The position numbers and the translations under genes were made by a program. The notes under the pieces were generated by a model. The model was not told where the DNA came from and did no database searches. It saw only the letters and a program-made list of their open reading frames with translations. Positions 35,561 to 46,059 of a stretch of DNA of 64,000 nucleotides are shown piece by piece (the stretch's first letter is position 1; the number at the start of each line of letters is the position of its first letter). This stretch comes from Triatoma infestans. Its lineage: Eukaryota; Arthropoda; Insecta; Hemiptera; Reduviidae. Location: NCBI GenBank assembly GCA_011037195.1, contig JAAEAF010014402.1, forward strand, positions 157,116 through 221,115. Reading direction: 5' to 3'.

Positions 35561-36126
35561 CCCTGCTGTCAAGCCAAAATCCTAGACAATTCTCGTTCCA
35601 TAGGTTACATCTGCTATGGTTGGTTGTAAGTGTTGGTAAATTATGAGAAAAACATAGAATTCTTCTTGGAAAAGCAAGGGTGTCAGTAAGAACAATAACT
35701 TTTATAATGGAGTTGATGAGGAGAGAATTAGGTTTGAATAATTAGATGAGATATGAAGACACTGTTATAATATAGCTATAAGTTTAACACAAACTGCACT
35801 GGACTTGTAATGATTTTGATAGAATAAAAGGTGAGAGTAGAGATATGAAACGATGCGATGTAAGATTGAATCTGATAGATAGATGTCTAGATCTCTCACT
35901 GGCTTATATACAGGTTCTCCCCAGAGAGGGCCTGCTTTCTCTCTTTTAATTCTCTCGTCTGTCTGCTCTCTCTTGCTGATGTAATTCTCTCTTGCTATTA
36001 CACTTTTATGACTTGACCAAACAGAAACAATGTAAGCTATTATCACAATTAAACAACTCAAACTTAGAAGCTCAACGGAAGCACCTACTTTATCATAAAT
36101 ATTTTTTAAACAAATATAAAATTTAC
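35561..36126. other. DNA without recognised genes
   Basis: Contains GA/CT-rich stretches near 35930-35990. Nothing recognised. Confidence 0.35.
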
Positions 36127-36215
36127 TAGCTATATGCGCGACTTGAACTGGGGACCTCCCAGTTACAAGTTCATATTCATAACCACTACACTAACACCTA
36201 ACCCCATCGTAAGTC
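36127..36215 (-). mobile_element. tRNA-like SINE, family 2 fragment
   Basis: On minus: GGTGTTAGTGTAGTGGTTAT (A-box-like) and AGTTACAAGT opposite a GGTCCCCAGTTCAAGTC-like B-box, matching the heads at 45640 and 49545. Confidence 0.55.
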
Positions 36216-36244
36216 GAATAAAAAAAAAAAAATAAAAAAAAAAA

Positions 36245-37236
36245 TCTGGTGTGAAACACTCATACAACTTTCTCTTACTCTTCTCAAAATTATAATTGAC
36301 AAATTTTTATAGTTTTGTGTACCAAATTTAAAATGAAATTCGTCGAAAACTGAAAAAACTGTTCAGTAAAAGCGCAATACCGGTTTACAAATTTTCTTGA
36401 AACTCGGAATTTTGGCTATCTTTTTATTTCTAATTAAGTTTGTTTGGATGCTAGAATTGTATAATGAACTATGATGCAGTTTAAGGAAAAATACAACCCT
36501 ACCCCTAAAAGTGCCCTTAAATGAATTTTCCCAGAGAAATGTTTTAAATAAAAAGTTGTAGATCTTTGTATGTTTAGTTTATATTCTAAGTTTCAAGACA
36601 ATCGTTGGACCCATTTTTGAGAAAATCGCAAAAAAATGAAAAAATTATTTAGTAAAGTGGTAAAGTAAATGCACTTCCGGTTATCCAATTTTTTCAAACT
36701 CGGAATTTCAACAACATATTTAATTCTAATTTTAAACATTATTTAGATGACAGAATTGTCTAATAAACTGAAATAACACTAGAAGAAAACCTAACCCCAT
36801 TCCTCCTTCAAAAGTGCCCTTAGTGGATTTTCCCGGAGAAATATTTCAAATAAAAGTTGTAGCTCTTTGTATGTGTAATTGATATTTCAAGTTTGAAGAA
36901 AATCGTCGAAGTCATTTTTGAGTAAATTACAAAAAAGTAAAAAAAATAATCTAGTAATGTGGTACTTCCGGTTGAGGAATTTTGACAGATAACGTACTGT
37001 CAAATCCCATGGTTGTACCTAAACGGAATCTCAATTTCAATTTTCTACAGTTTTTCGTTTTTCAGCTACGCTGTTCACATACATACATACACACACACAT
37101 ACGCGCGCAGACCATTTGCTAAAAACCACTTTTTTGGACTAAGGGAACCTCAAAACGGATATTTCCGGTGAAAACCCGATATTGAAAATTTGACACGATT
37201 ACAATACTTCCTCTTACTAGAGAGTAAGAGAAAGTA
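36245..37236 (+). mobile_element. HINE-like element, copy 5, near full length
   Basis: TCTGGTGTGAAACACTCATA and ACTTTCTCTTACTC at the 5' end; modules centred near 36520 and 36820; 3' end TACAATACTTCCTCTTACTA-GAGAGTAAGAGAAAGTA. At about 990 bp it is the best full-length reference copy here with two complete modules. Confidence 0.75.
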
Positions 37237-37689
37237 ACAAAATAAATATAAATATAAAATACGATAAAAACCACCGAAATAAAATTAAGGGCCCATTTCT
37301 TATTGAAGAAAACTGGGTGCTTGGTGTTTGGGAGAATTGGGACACTGAGAAAGTCCCATTGTTTGTTTCTCACCAGATTTTTTTTTTTGTTTTTTTTTTT
37401 GTTTAATTATAATAAAAATATTAAATGCAAATAGGGAAAGATAACAATTTTATTTACGTATTTAAAGATGTTGATATTTTATTATTTATATCTTTGTGTA
37501 TTCATATTTAATCCTTTATACAGAATTTTTTTTTTAAATTTTTTTTAAATTTTTATGCCCTTCGTGTTGTTGTATTTGTGATATATTACCATAATAATAA
37601 TGAGATGTATTTATTTATATTACAAGTGGAGACTATATATATATATTTTATTATAATATATATATATATATATAGTGTGTGTGTGTGTT
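37237..37689. other. AT-rich DNA with TA and TG runs
   Basis: T-rich runs at 37378-37401 and (TA)n at 37635-37672 followed by a short (TG)n. No gene. Confidence 0.4.
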
Positions 37690-37890
37690 TTGTAAATGAG
37701 GCCTTTTAAGGAAGGTGAGAACGAAGGAAGAGAAATACGGCGTCACTATTATCAATCATAGTATAAAAGCTAAACTCCATCACTCTCTCCTTCTTACACT
37801 CTCCCACTCTGCCTCTCTCTTCCTACTACCCAAGCACCGGCTGTACCTCCTTCTGCTATAGATTATGTCTGTTCTTGTTTCGTCTAGAAT
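37690..37890. promoter_or_regulatory. TATA-containing CT-rich island (speculative core promoter)
   Basis: ATAGTATAAAAGCTAAAC at about 37758-37775 resembles a strong TATA box, and CT-rich sequence (ATCACTCTCTCCTTCTTACA) follows about 20-30 bp downstream. No start codon with plausible coding sequence was found after it. Only the plus direction was considered convincing. Confidence 0.25.
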
Positions 37891-39207
37891 GAAGTATCGT
37901 TTATACTTGGGAGAATGTTCCTTCTATTTTTGTCTGGAATAAGTTTTTACCTAGAGAGAATTGTCTGGTTATCTTTCAGAACAGAGAGTTGTATGCTACC
38001 TTATTTCCGGACCATTCTTCCCAGCTTCCTAATCATTCTACAGACTATTTTTCATCTGTTTCTCTTCTTGTGACTTTTTTTTTTTGCTGTTTAAATAAGT
38101 AAATTTTCACTGTTTTAATTGTTTAGTACTGGTAATGACTAAAGGACATTTTAATTGTTTGATATTCTCATTTACATTTCATTAAGATGATTCATGCGTT
38201 AAATTTTTTTACATTTACAAATTTTTTAAAGAACTACTTCTTCCAAATTGTTTTCCAGATACTTTATCTATTTTTCGACACGACATAATTCTTTAATGAA
38301 AAACTAAAACTGAAAGTTATAAGTAATTATTATATAGATATTTCTTGGATTTACAGTTCTTGTGTCTTTGTTGAATGACTCTCATTCGTTTTTTGACGGC
38401 TAATCAGTGATGGTTCTTTTGGCACAAAAAATTCATTATCTCCATTTGCGATTTGTTCTACTTCACTAGCTAAGCTTTCTATGGACAAAGAATTCAAGTG
38501 ATAGATTAGGAGGCGCTAGTCTGGGTTGTTGTATGCTTTCAATGAGTCAGTCATAAGCGTAAAATTAACATAAGCTTGTTCGATTTCTGAATTTATAAAA
38601 CCATGGATATCTTTTTAGTCGCGCGTTTGCTGTTGAGGAATAAATGTTCTTCTAATTACCAGAACATTTATTACATTTTTGGACCAAAAACAAACAGTAC
38701 TGTGTTTAATTGTGCAGTTAGGAGCCTTGAAGAGGGCTAGTCCTTTAGTCAACCAACTCATAATGAATTGAGTTCATTAAACTTGCTGAGACTTAAGTTT
38801 CAAACATCTCTTTTCTGTAGGGCTGTTCTTTTCTGGCCGATTATTATTATATTTTTTTTTTTGGATAAACCGGCTCATATGTTTGGGGCAGCCTTAATTA
38901 ATGGCGAGCAGAGTTTAAATTCACGCAACATAGGAGAGAAACAATTTATTTATAAATATTTACAACTACAAATATAAATAAATGATGCTGCCTTAACTTA
39001 GTTAGGTTGCTGAAAAACACAGCATACCGATCAATCTTGATAGATATGTAATTGTATATCACCGTCTAATGGTCCTTAATAATCAACAATCATAAATAAA
39101 ATTAGTGCAATAACAGGTACCTTACTGATAGAAACAGAATTAAAAAAGCAATGAATAAACACTTTGTCGGTTACAAGATTAAAAAATAACAGAACAAAAA
39201 AGATAAA
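37891..39207. other. AT-rich DNA, nothing recognised
   Basis: No gene, and no repeat shared with other parts of the window was noticed. Confidence 0.35.
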
Positions 39208-39345
39208 ACTCTTATTTGACGTGATTGTACATATTTACGTCAAATAAGAGTATGACTAGTTAGTCTTCGTCCAAAAAAAGATAAAACATGTGACTGTACA
39301 TATTTACGTCAAATAAGAGTATGACTAGTTAGTCTTCGTCAATAA
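39208..39345. repeat. Tandem duplication with internal palindrome
   Basis: TGACTGTACATATTTACGTC-AAATAAGAGTATGACTAGTTAGTCTTCGTC occurs twice, about 70 bp apart. The first unit also has ACTCTTATTTGACGT upstream, the reverse complement of ACGTCAAATAAGAGT, forming a hairpin at 39209-39251. Confidence 0.7.
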
Positions 39346-39361
39346 AAACTACAAAAACTAA

Positions 39362-39661
39362 TTAAGATACTAGACAGACAGGATAGTCAATATCTTTTGG
39401 AAGGTGGAGAGGAGGCGAATTGGACGTTAAGTCCCATATACATGGTGCTGGATAATACCTAGCGAATCCAATATTATATTTTCCGATAGGAGCGATTGTT
39501 CCCTTGCTTTCATTCCAATCTCCTCCAAGTATTTTCCGATGAATCGCGGGATTGTTCCACGGGCTCCAAACCACAGCCCTATTACTGTAAAATCCCTCTC
39601 GCAATAAACCAATATAATCTTGGTTGATGTTGATTATGTTCAAATTTTTTAATTGCTTCAA
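39362..39661 (-). pseudogene. Probable LINE ORF C-terminal fragment
   Basis: One frame reads VIGLWFGARGTIPRFIGKYL and a shifted frame continues GKYNIGFARYYPAPCIW. The (V)IG-x-x-GA-x-G-x-(I/V)-P block occurs near the C-terminus of several invertebrate RT-encoding elements; this is family knowledge recalled, not searched. Two overlapping frames suggest at least one frameshift. Confidence 0.4.
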
Positions 39662-39714
39662 GGATGTTTGAAGAAGTTCGTGGAGCTTAAGGGGCAGTGA
39701 TCGTCAAATAGTAT

Positions 39715-40270
39715 TAGGCGCGGTGCACACTAAGGAGTAACGATATGCGATGCAACAAGTGATACGATATATGAAACGATATGAACGGGACATGAACTGT
39801 GACAAGCGTGAAGATCGAGTTGGAGCGACAAAAATAGTGCACACTTGTACAATAGCGATTCAGTGGCGACAGTATCGGTAAGAGCAACACGGCATTCTGG
39901 TCTCGGAGGCAATAAAGTATGGCGCGATATCTCGTGATAGCATCATGGCTGTCTCGCAAGAGGACGCGTCTGCTACGATTTCTTTCGTAAAATTAGTTGA
40001 AAACAATCCATGCTTGTGGAATTTTATTTCTTTAAATTTTTCTGCGTGTTAAGGCAGTTCACGAGACCGCCGAAGTATGTTTTATGATCCTCACATTATA
40101 CGGGTGCACCCAGTACTTTCTCTTCTTTCTAGTTCCTTCGTTTTGTTGCAACCACCGTCTACCGTGTTGCAACAACAATCTCTTCGGACGAGCACATGAT
40201 TCGAAATAACTCCAAAAACGTGTCACCCTCATGTCGCGTTTCGTATCGTATCGCGCTGATGGGAACAAGA
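39715..40270 (+). mobile_element. Possible PIF/Harbinger-type fragment with a MADF-like start
   Basis: The left end GGCGCGGTGCACACTAAGG and the following cgatatgcgatgcaacaag style repeats resemble termini of Harbinger/ISL2EU-type elements. At 39944 a short frame reads MAVSQEDASATISFVKLVEN then NPCLWNFISLNFS, similar to the start of a MADF/Myb-like DNA-binding domain, and then stops. The right end resembles the left in base content (tcgcgtttcgtatcgtatcgcg) but no clean terminal repeat pair was found. Confidence 0.35.
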
Positions 40271-40360
40271 AATGTTGTATAGATAAAAAATCACATCGCT
40301 CGATTTATTGTATTATGTTAAATCGCCTTAATTTAAGGGAATTTTTAACATTTGACCCAA

Positions 40361-40437
40361 CAGCGCATGACGGGCCATTCCCTACTCTAAATTCTTACAC
40401 CAAAGGCACGTGCGCTACCCACTAGACCAATATGTAA
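40361..40437 (-). mobile_element. SINE family 3 fragment (tRNA-like head)
   Basis: On minus: TGGTCTAGTGGGTAGCGCAC, the family 3 A-box, as at 56590-56617. The body is missing. Confidence 0.5.
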
Positions 40438-40477
40438 GGGCAAGGGAATTTTTACTTTCTCTTATTACTAACAGAGA

Positions 40478-40632
40478 AAAGTATTGATTGCATTTTTTTC
40501 CTATACCCATTTATTGGGAAAATTAAATCTAGAGAGTTTTGATTGCCATGTTAAGCCTTCCACAAGACATTTCAGTGCAATGAACGATACAAAACGGTTC
40601 TACTACTTATATAATATGCTTCATTAAGGGGT
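40478..40632. repeat. Direct repeat of foldback spacer
   Basis: ttgattgccatgttaagcc and acgatacaaaacggttctac match 40883-41010 (about 130 bp). That second copy is the spacer of the foldback at 40712-41182. A short HINE-like 3' relic (tttctcttattactaacagagaaaag) precedes it at 40455-40482. Confidence 0.7.
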
Positions 40633-40785
40633 ATCCAGAAATTCCAAATTCGAAGAGAAATAATTGGTCAACCGGATTTTATTGTTTGGTGGTGGTTGTT
40701 GGTGGTTGATTGTTGTGGTGGTTGGTTCCGCAGAGTTAGAAAGCATCAGACACATTTTCCGTGATAGCGTGCTTCATTTTGTGGT

Positions 40786-40823
40786 CATCGACCGGTTTCG
40801 GGCGTTCGCCCATCTTCAAGATA
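40786..40823 (-). ncRNA. Hammerhead motif, family A, core C mutated
   Basis: On minus: TATC, then TTGAAGA (expected CTGAAGA), helix II GGGC-GAAC-GCCC intact, GAAA, CCGGTC, GATG. The first core position (C3) is T, which should abolish activity. Confidence 0.5.
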
Positions 40824-41071
40824 CGTTTTTCAGGCAGCGTGATAACACAGACTTGCACAGAGCAAATTCAGTTTACACACTCATGCATTTTTTGCATTCC
40901 ATTTATTCAGAAAATTAAACCTAGAGAGTTCTGATTGCCATGTTAAGCTTTCCTCAAGACAATTCAGTGCAATGGACGATACAAAACGGTTCTACTACAT
41001 ATATAATATGAGAGTGTGTAAAACTGAATTTGCTCTGTGCAAGTCGGTGTTATCACACTGTCTGAAAAATG

Positions 41072-41109
41072 GATCCTGAAGATGGGCGAACGCACGAAAC
41101 CGGTCGATG
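41072..41109 (+). ncRNA. Hammerhead motif, family A, core intact, helix II one mismatch
   Basis: CTGAAGA 41076-41082, helix II GGGC-GAAC-GCAC with one G-A mismatch, GAAA 41096-41099, CCGGTC 41100-41105, GATG 41106-41109. Helix I is GATC/GATG with one mismatch at its outer end. Confidence 0.55.
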
Positions 41110-41199
41110 ACCACAAAATGAAGAAGGCTATCACGGAAAATGTCTCTGATGCTTTCCAGCTCTGCAGAACCAACCACCACAATATCTTCATTCTTCGTC

Positions 41200-41840
41200 T
41201 CATGACTCTTACCCCTGTCTATTATAACCTAATTCCCTTAACAGTGGTCAACGTTACCAGCTATCTTGGGCTTTACTAGACCGAAGATTACTTGGAATCC
41301 TCACACACATCTTAAAAGATAGAACAATACAGACGCTTTCGACAACTTTAAACTCTGTCTAGATTACGCTAATATTTCAAAGTCTATCTAGGCATATGGG
41401 ATAGAACTATGGGGGTTCAAGAAAATACTCAAATCTCCAAAATATCCAATCCCTACAATCCAAATTCCTCCGTATCACTGTAAACGTTCTTTTTTCACGT
41501 CATTAATTAAACTATCCATATTGACTTTAACATATCTTTCATTGTCCAAGTCGCCCATACTCCATTCGGCAAATTCCACATTAACCTACAGTCAGACACA
41601 AATCCTTTATCATTACACCTGCCTTATCGAACTATTCTTGATAACCCTTCTAGCCGTCTTAAAAGAGAATGGCCTCATGATCTCCTCTCTATTGAAGAGA
41701 GTGATTAGTGATCGTTTTTTTTTTTTTTTTTTTTTTTACCACTAGGTAACCTTTCCAATCATTTTGTATTTATTTTATTTATGTACGCTGCTGTCTGTGT
41801 GTGCTGTTTTGTGTATTGCGCTGACTGTGGAAAAACAAAA
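41200..41840 (+). pseudogene. Jockey-like LINE ORF2, C-terminal part (relic)
   Basis: Fragments in several frames read TVVNVTSYLGLY, then DNA equivalent to the WNPHTRLKR, AYGIELWG and QSKFLR blocks of jockey-type ORF2, ending before an A-rich tail (41830-41850). The order matches RT region 7, thumb and tail. It starts about 20 bp after the foldback right arm. Confidence 0.6.
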
Positions 41841-41872
41841 TAAAATAAAAAAGCCCTATGAAAAATTAATTA

Positions 41873-41905
41873 AATCACGGAAAATGTCTCTGATGTTTTT
41901 GTGAG
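41873..41905 (+). mobile_element. HHR family A fragment (3' part)
   Basis: TCACGGAAAATGTCTCTGATG matches the post-ribozyme arm of family A. It lies just after the A-rich tail of a jockey-like LINE relic. Confidence 0.55.
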
Positions 41906-43140
41906 ATGTTCATTATGTTCTCGTTAATTAGAATTTCTTTAAACATGGAATACTAACTTAAAACAAACACATATATAATAAACCCTGGCACACCTTCATT
42001 TATAATATTTTTTCCGGCAAACCTGTTTTAAGTGAATGTCGCGGGGTGGCGGCTCTAGGGCTTTGGACTTGCCTCTAAACTGATTGCATAATTTTTGTTG
42101 GAATAGACAAACAGAAATCACTAATTATGATTTATGTGTGGTTTATCTTTACTTATACGACCAAATTAAATGTTAAATAAAATCATCTGGTTTGAAGAAT
42201 GTCAATTATAATTATTGTAATAATTGCAGTGAAATAAAGTCATGTAAATCTTTCACAATAGATTTTTCGCCTATGATATTATAAATGGATAAATGACATA
42301 CATAAAAATATATATCTACTGATAAATCAAATCCTACACCTATAAGAATAGTATGATAAAATGTGTACGCACTAATGTTAATGGAATGGTAAAAACATTG
42401 CTACAAATATCTTATTTATTGAACAGAGGAAATAATTAATGAATTAGAATATAAAAAGTAAAAACAAAAACAAAAAAATTAATAATACAAATGTTGTAAC
42501 TAGGACATTTAGGGGCCGAGGTCATTTGGAGGTATCTCTCCCTTGATGTAACTACTACTACCACAACTATTAGGCAATCCACTTTTCTTTCTTTTCAAGA
42601 TCGAGGTGCCCACGTGGGATTTTGAAGGTCATAATTTTGGCACTCCTTGCAGACCTAAATATAAGTTTTTATAAAAAAAAATTATTTGTAAGCTTTATTC
42701 CAAATTATATAATCTTTTTTCTATATATAAATTTGAACTTAAAAATTTGATATAGGCTTATTTTATATTTAGCTTTTATTGAAGATTATGGATAAAAATG
42801 TGCTTCAAAACTTCATTCATTTTATAGTGACATTTCTTGTTTATTGATATTCGATTACAATAAAATGACTGCATCAATACGTGTATATGACCTATGTTTG
42901 GTTCAATTGATATTTCTGGTACATCAGTTGTTTCATATGTCAACTCTACACAATAGGCATAGAACTCGTCAAGCACTTTCAAGAAATAGTTAACAGCTTT
43001 GTATGATCATTGCATTACAAGAGAGAAAAGCACTTACATATAAATAAATATGGTTGCACTGGTTATAATCAATGAAATGAAATGTCCGCCCTTAAAAAAA
43101 AAAAAAAATTCAATTTTCTCTAAAAATACTGATCCTTTAT
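41906..43140. other. AT-rich DNA, nothing recognised
   Basis: No gene recognised. An A-run lies at 43096-43109. Confidence 0.4.
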
Positions 43141-43615
43141 TGGCTATCCACTCATTCCAATCACTCACTAGAACCTTGGCTAACAACAATGGCGAATAAA
43201 AATTAACCCCAATAAATCCAAATACTTTATCTTTACCTTTAAATGACCAAACACTTGCATCCGTCTTTTTTGTTCAATACTCCAATTCCATCAGCTGACC
43301 ATTGTGGCGTTATCTTGAAGTATATCTAGACAAAAGACTTATCTGGGAACCCTCACACAAGACTTAAGCGTACTAAACTTAACAAAAGGTACAAACACTT
43401 ATTTAGGACTACTTGAAAAACGCTCAAAACTAACACCACTGAACGTTCGATAGTTGTATTTAGCTCTTCTTGCCTCCGATAAGATCTCGAACTCTATGAA
43501 CAGCTAAACGACCCAACTTAAACAAAATCCAAAGTATACAATCTAAAATCCACCACCGCTTTATAAATGCTTCTTTTTATGTTAGTTATGAAAAAATCTA
43601 AAGGATGATTAATCC
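43141..43615 (+). pseudogene. Jockey-like LINE ORF2, RT C-terminal part (relic)
   Basis: Broken frames read RIKINPNKSKYFIFTFK, CIRLFCSILQFHQLT and, at DNA level, the YLGVYLDKRLTWEPHTRLK and NRRYKHLF equivalents. This is the W-x-(I/V)-x-x-N-x-x-K-(S/T)-K block onward. Many frameshifts. A solo HHR arm follows within about 10-20 bp. Confidence 0.6.
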
Positions 43616-43625
43616 ATATTAATCA

Positions 43626-43760
43626 TCTAGAGATATTTTCCGTGATAGCCTGCTTCTTTTTGTGGTCATCGACCGGTTTCGAGCGTTCGCCCATCATCAG
43701 GATGTTTTTGTCAAAACAGTGCGATAACATAGATTTGTACAGAGCAAATTTAGTTGATAC
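43626..43760 (-). mobile_element. Solo HHR family A arm
   Basis: The segment is the reverse of the family A arm, from GATATTTTCCGTGATAGCC to TGTACAGAGCAAATTTAG and CACTGTG. No inverted partner is found within several kb (a decayed fragment in plus orientation is at 44553). Confidence 0.65.
43667..43704 (-). ncRNA. Type I hammerhead ribozyme motif, family A, intact core
   Basis: On minus: CATC, CTGATGA (43700-43694), T, helix II GGGC-GAAC-GCTC (one G-U), GAAA (43680-43677), CCGGTC (43676-43671), GATG (43670-43667). All core positions and both helix I strands are intact; predicted cleavage is between 43671 and 43670. This is the cleanest unpaired copy. Confidence 0.75.
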
Positions 43761-43764
43761 ACTG

Positions 43765-44420
43765 TGTACACGCGTAGGCGTGAACGCGGAAGCGTTAGAG
43801 GGCTTAATGAAGCACGCAATTATGAAAGTTAACAAAGGCAATAATCTTTAATTGGCTTACCTTGAAGATGCGGTTATGATGAATGAGAAGCGTATCTTGA
43901 GCCGGAGAAGCTGTGAAAGATGCTAGGAAGCGAAAAAGGGTATAAAGGAGGCTGTGTATATGTGTAAATATGTTCGTATATGGGTGTGTATGAAGGAAGT
44001 TGCGGGAAAGGTAATTAGCGAATGAGCGTACGGAAGCGTGCGTTCGTTGATGCGAATAAGACCTCTCGGAAGCTGGTTGGAAGCAGAGAATTAAGGCCTA
44101 TGTTGTAAACGCAATACACCTGTGGAGGCGGTAAATGATGATGCAGAGACAAATACACATATACGCATGTGAAGCGAACCAAACCATAAGTGAAGAAAAG
44201 GGATGAATAACCAGTAATAATGGGGTGGCTGTGGAGGGGAAACCAACACCCGGAGACGCGAGAGAAGGCGCGAACGCGCCAGAGAATTGGCGGGAGAGAA
44301 TTGAAAAGGGGAGAAACGGATGTCTGGCCGGACGACGCGGGTGCGCGAGGAAGTTACCAATACAGATAAAATCTGGCAAGACGACGCAACACACTGGTTT
44401 TAAAAGTGTTTTTGTCAGGA
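43765..44420. other. Unexplained GC-rich island
   Basis: About 650 bp with many CG dinucleotides (ggcgcgaacgcgcc at about 44268-44281, gacgacgcgggtgcgcg at about 44331-44347) in a window otherwise poor in them. Open frames on both strands are arginine/proline-rich and look like composition artefacts. It could be an LTR-like element or a rarely methylated island. I found no matching second copy. Confidence 0.35.
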
Positions 44421-44552
44421 CCTAACTAGGTAACTAGGACGTTGATACCTGAGTGGGAAAACCTTGTTTTTCGCTTTTTAAAAGGCACACTGTTCCTTTT
44501 AAAAATGGAAACATCCAATAAATGGAAATGTGTAACTTAAATTACGTTTTTT

Positions 44553-44655
44553 AAACGAACGCCCGAAACGCGGTCCATGGACACAAAAAGAAGTGGGCTA
44601 TCACGGAAAATAACTCTGATGCTTTCCAGCCTTTGCAGTACAAACCACAACGTGT
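44553..44655 (+). mobile_element. HHR family A fragment, 5'-truncated
   Basis: CGAACGCCCGAAACGCGGTC, then GACACAAAAAGAAG, GGCTATCACGGAAAATAACTCTGATGC in part, and GTACAAACCACAAC. Only the 3' half of helix II, GAAA and the post-cleavage arm remain, so no ribozyme can form. Confidence 0.6.
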
Positions 44656-44794
44656 GCATTAATATTTATAATTATCAAACATTACTTTAATTCATTTTTC
44701 AACATCATTAAATTACTATTCAATAATTTGTATAGATTCCCCTGAAGAGAAGGCGAACAATGTTCACAACTTCTTTGAATATATATATAGTTGG

Positions 44795-44935
44795 GTGCAT
44801 AATGCTGGATCATCTATGATTTTATCCGTCGAAGCTTGCTTCATTTTTTATAAAGAATGAAATTTATATTAATGAATTTATAAATAATGAAGCCCTGGTA
44901 CGACGGATAAATTCATAGATGAAGATCTTGATTCT
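44795..44935. mobile_element. Inverted repeat, HHR family B outer-arm relic
   Basis: TCATCTATGATTTTATCCGT (44810-44829, continuing CG) and CGACGGATAAATTCATAGATGA (44901-44922) form arms of about 22 bp. The outer sequence tgcataatgctggatcat resembles the family B outer end (tccgcaatgctggataat at 57831). The ribozyme core is absent. Confidence 0.5.
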
Positions 44936-45539
44936 GCTGTTTCATTTTGCAATAAGCCTACAAAAAATAAAATTCAAATATAAAATCTTGTATGTTTTAA
45001 TAAAAAATAAACATCATCCGCCTACATAATTAAACCAATATAAAAACACCTTTATTGTATAACATATGTTTTTATTTATTGTAAAACTAAAGAGTAAATG
45101 ACAGTGACTTGTTGTAGCAAACTTGTAGTTCGTCCCTATAACGGAACACCAATGATTGACAGCGTACATTTTTTTTTTCTCTATACTTTATTTGTTTTTT
45201 TTCTTCTTCACAACTGTATTCAAAATAAATTATTTATATAGGTGTGTAGTTGTTATACTAGAACAATATAAAGTAGGAATGTGAGAGTGACTGTCATTAC
45301 CTACCTTTATATATACTTTCAAACATGGTTGTTAATGCTTTCAGTTGAATAAGAAATCAGTAAATTTATTATACATTCTTCTTTATCTCCCTACTCTTTA
45401 CAACACTTGGTCTAGTTTATTACATTCTATCCTCTATATTCGCGCGTCCATTTAAACTACATCATTCAATTTTTAATATACATTTGTCTTGAGTATTTCA
45501 GCGCTTTTATAGCTTAATTAATGAAAAATGTCAAAAATT
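44936..45539. other. AT-rich DNA, nothing recognised
   Basis: No gene seen. The T-rich region 45170-45205 is low complexity. Confidence 0.4.
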
Positions 45540-45860
45540 GTCAGAGTTTTTTTGAAACCAAGCCTTTTAAGCAGTACGGCTTATAAAAACTCAAAACTTT
45601 TGCGACATGGAACATAAAAATCTAGCGGCGAGTTGTGTTTGGTGTAGTGGTTATGAGCATGGACTTGTAACTGAGAGGTCACCAGTTCCAGTGCCGCGTA
45701 CGAACTGCTTAAATTTATGCTAGTTAAAAATGTTAATAGTAAAGTATTTGTTTCCGCTCTTCGACCACGACACCAAATTTGGCAGTTGGACGGTTAAGCA
45801 TGTCTGATAAAATAAGAGTTACTTTAAATTACTTTATATAAAAATCTGATGTGAAAAACT
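45540..45860 (+). mobile_element. tRNA-like SINE, family 2
   Basis: Shares a leader (accaagccttttaagc, ctagcggcg), a tRNA-like head (GGTGTAGTGGTTATGAGCAT, GACTTGTAACTGAGAGGTC) and a tail (TTGGCAGTTGGACGGTTAAG) with 49425-49760. The A-box is clear; the B-box (CAGTTCCAGTGCC) is degenerate. Confidence 0.65.
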
Positions 45861-46059
45861 CATTATTACTTCTATTATTTTATTATTATTATTATACTCC
45901 ATGGTGAACCATACTTTTATTTATTGGTTCTTAGGCATAAGGGCTGAGATATGAGTTATGAGTACTGTAAACTATCAGGCAGCAAAAAAAAAAAAAAAAT
46001 AGGCTTCCGAGGCCATTTTAATGCAAAATGGGTTTTCGGGTTGAGACCGTGGTCAATGA

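Larger units (their letters stand above)
40712..41182. mobile_element. Foldback element, HHR family A, with long spacer
   Basis: Left arm 40712-40882 and right arm 41010-41182 are inverted copies running from the outer TTGTGGTGGTTGGTTCCGCAG end to the inner ACTGAATTTGCTCTGTGCA end. The spacer of about 127 bp is also present upstream at 40478. Each arm has an HHR motif. Confidence 0.75.

Noticed and set aside
44091..44394. Overlapping Arg/Pro/Ser-rich frames on minus strand
   Set aside because: Both strands and several frames are open across the same GC-rich island, which indicates composition and not coding.
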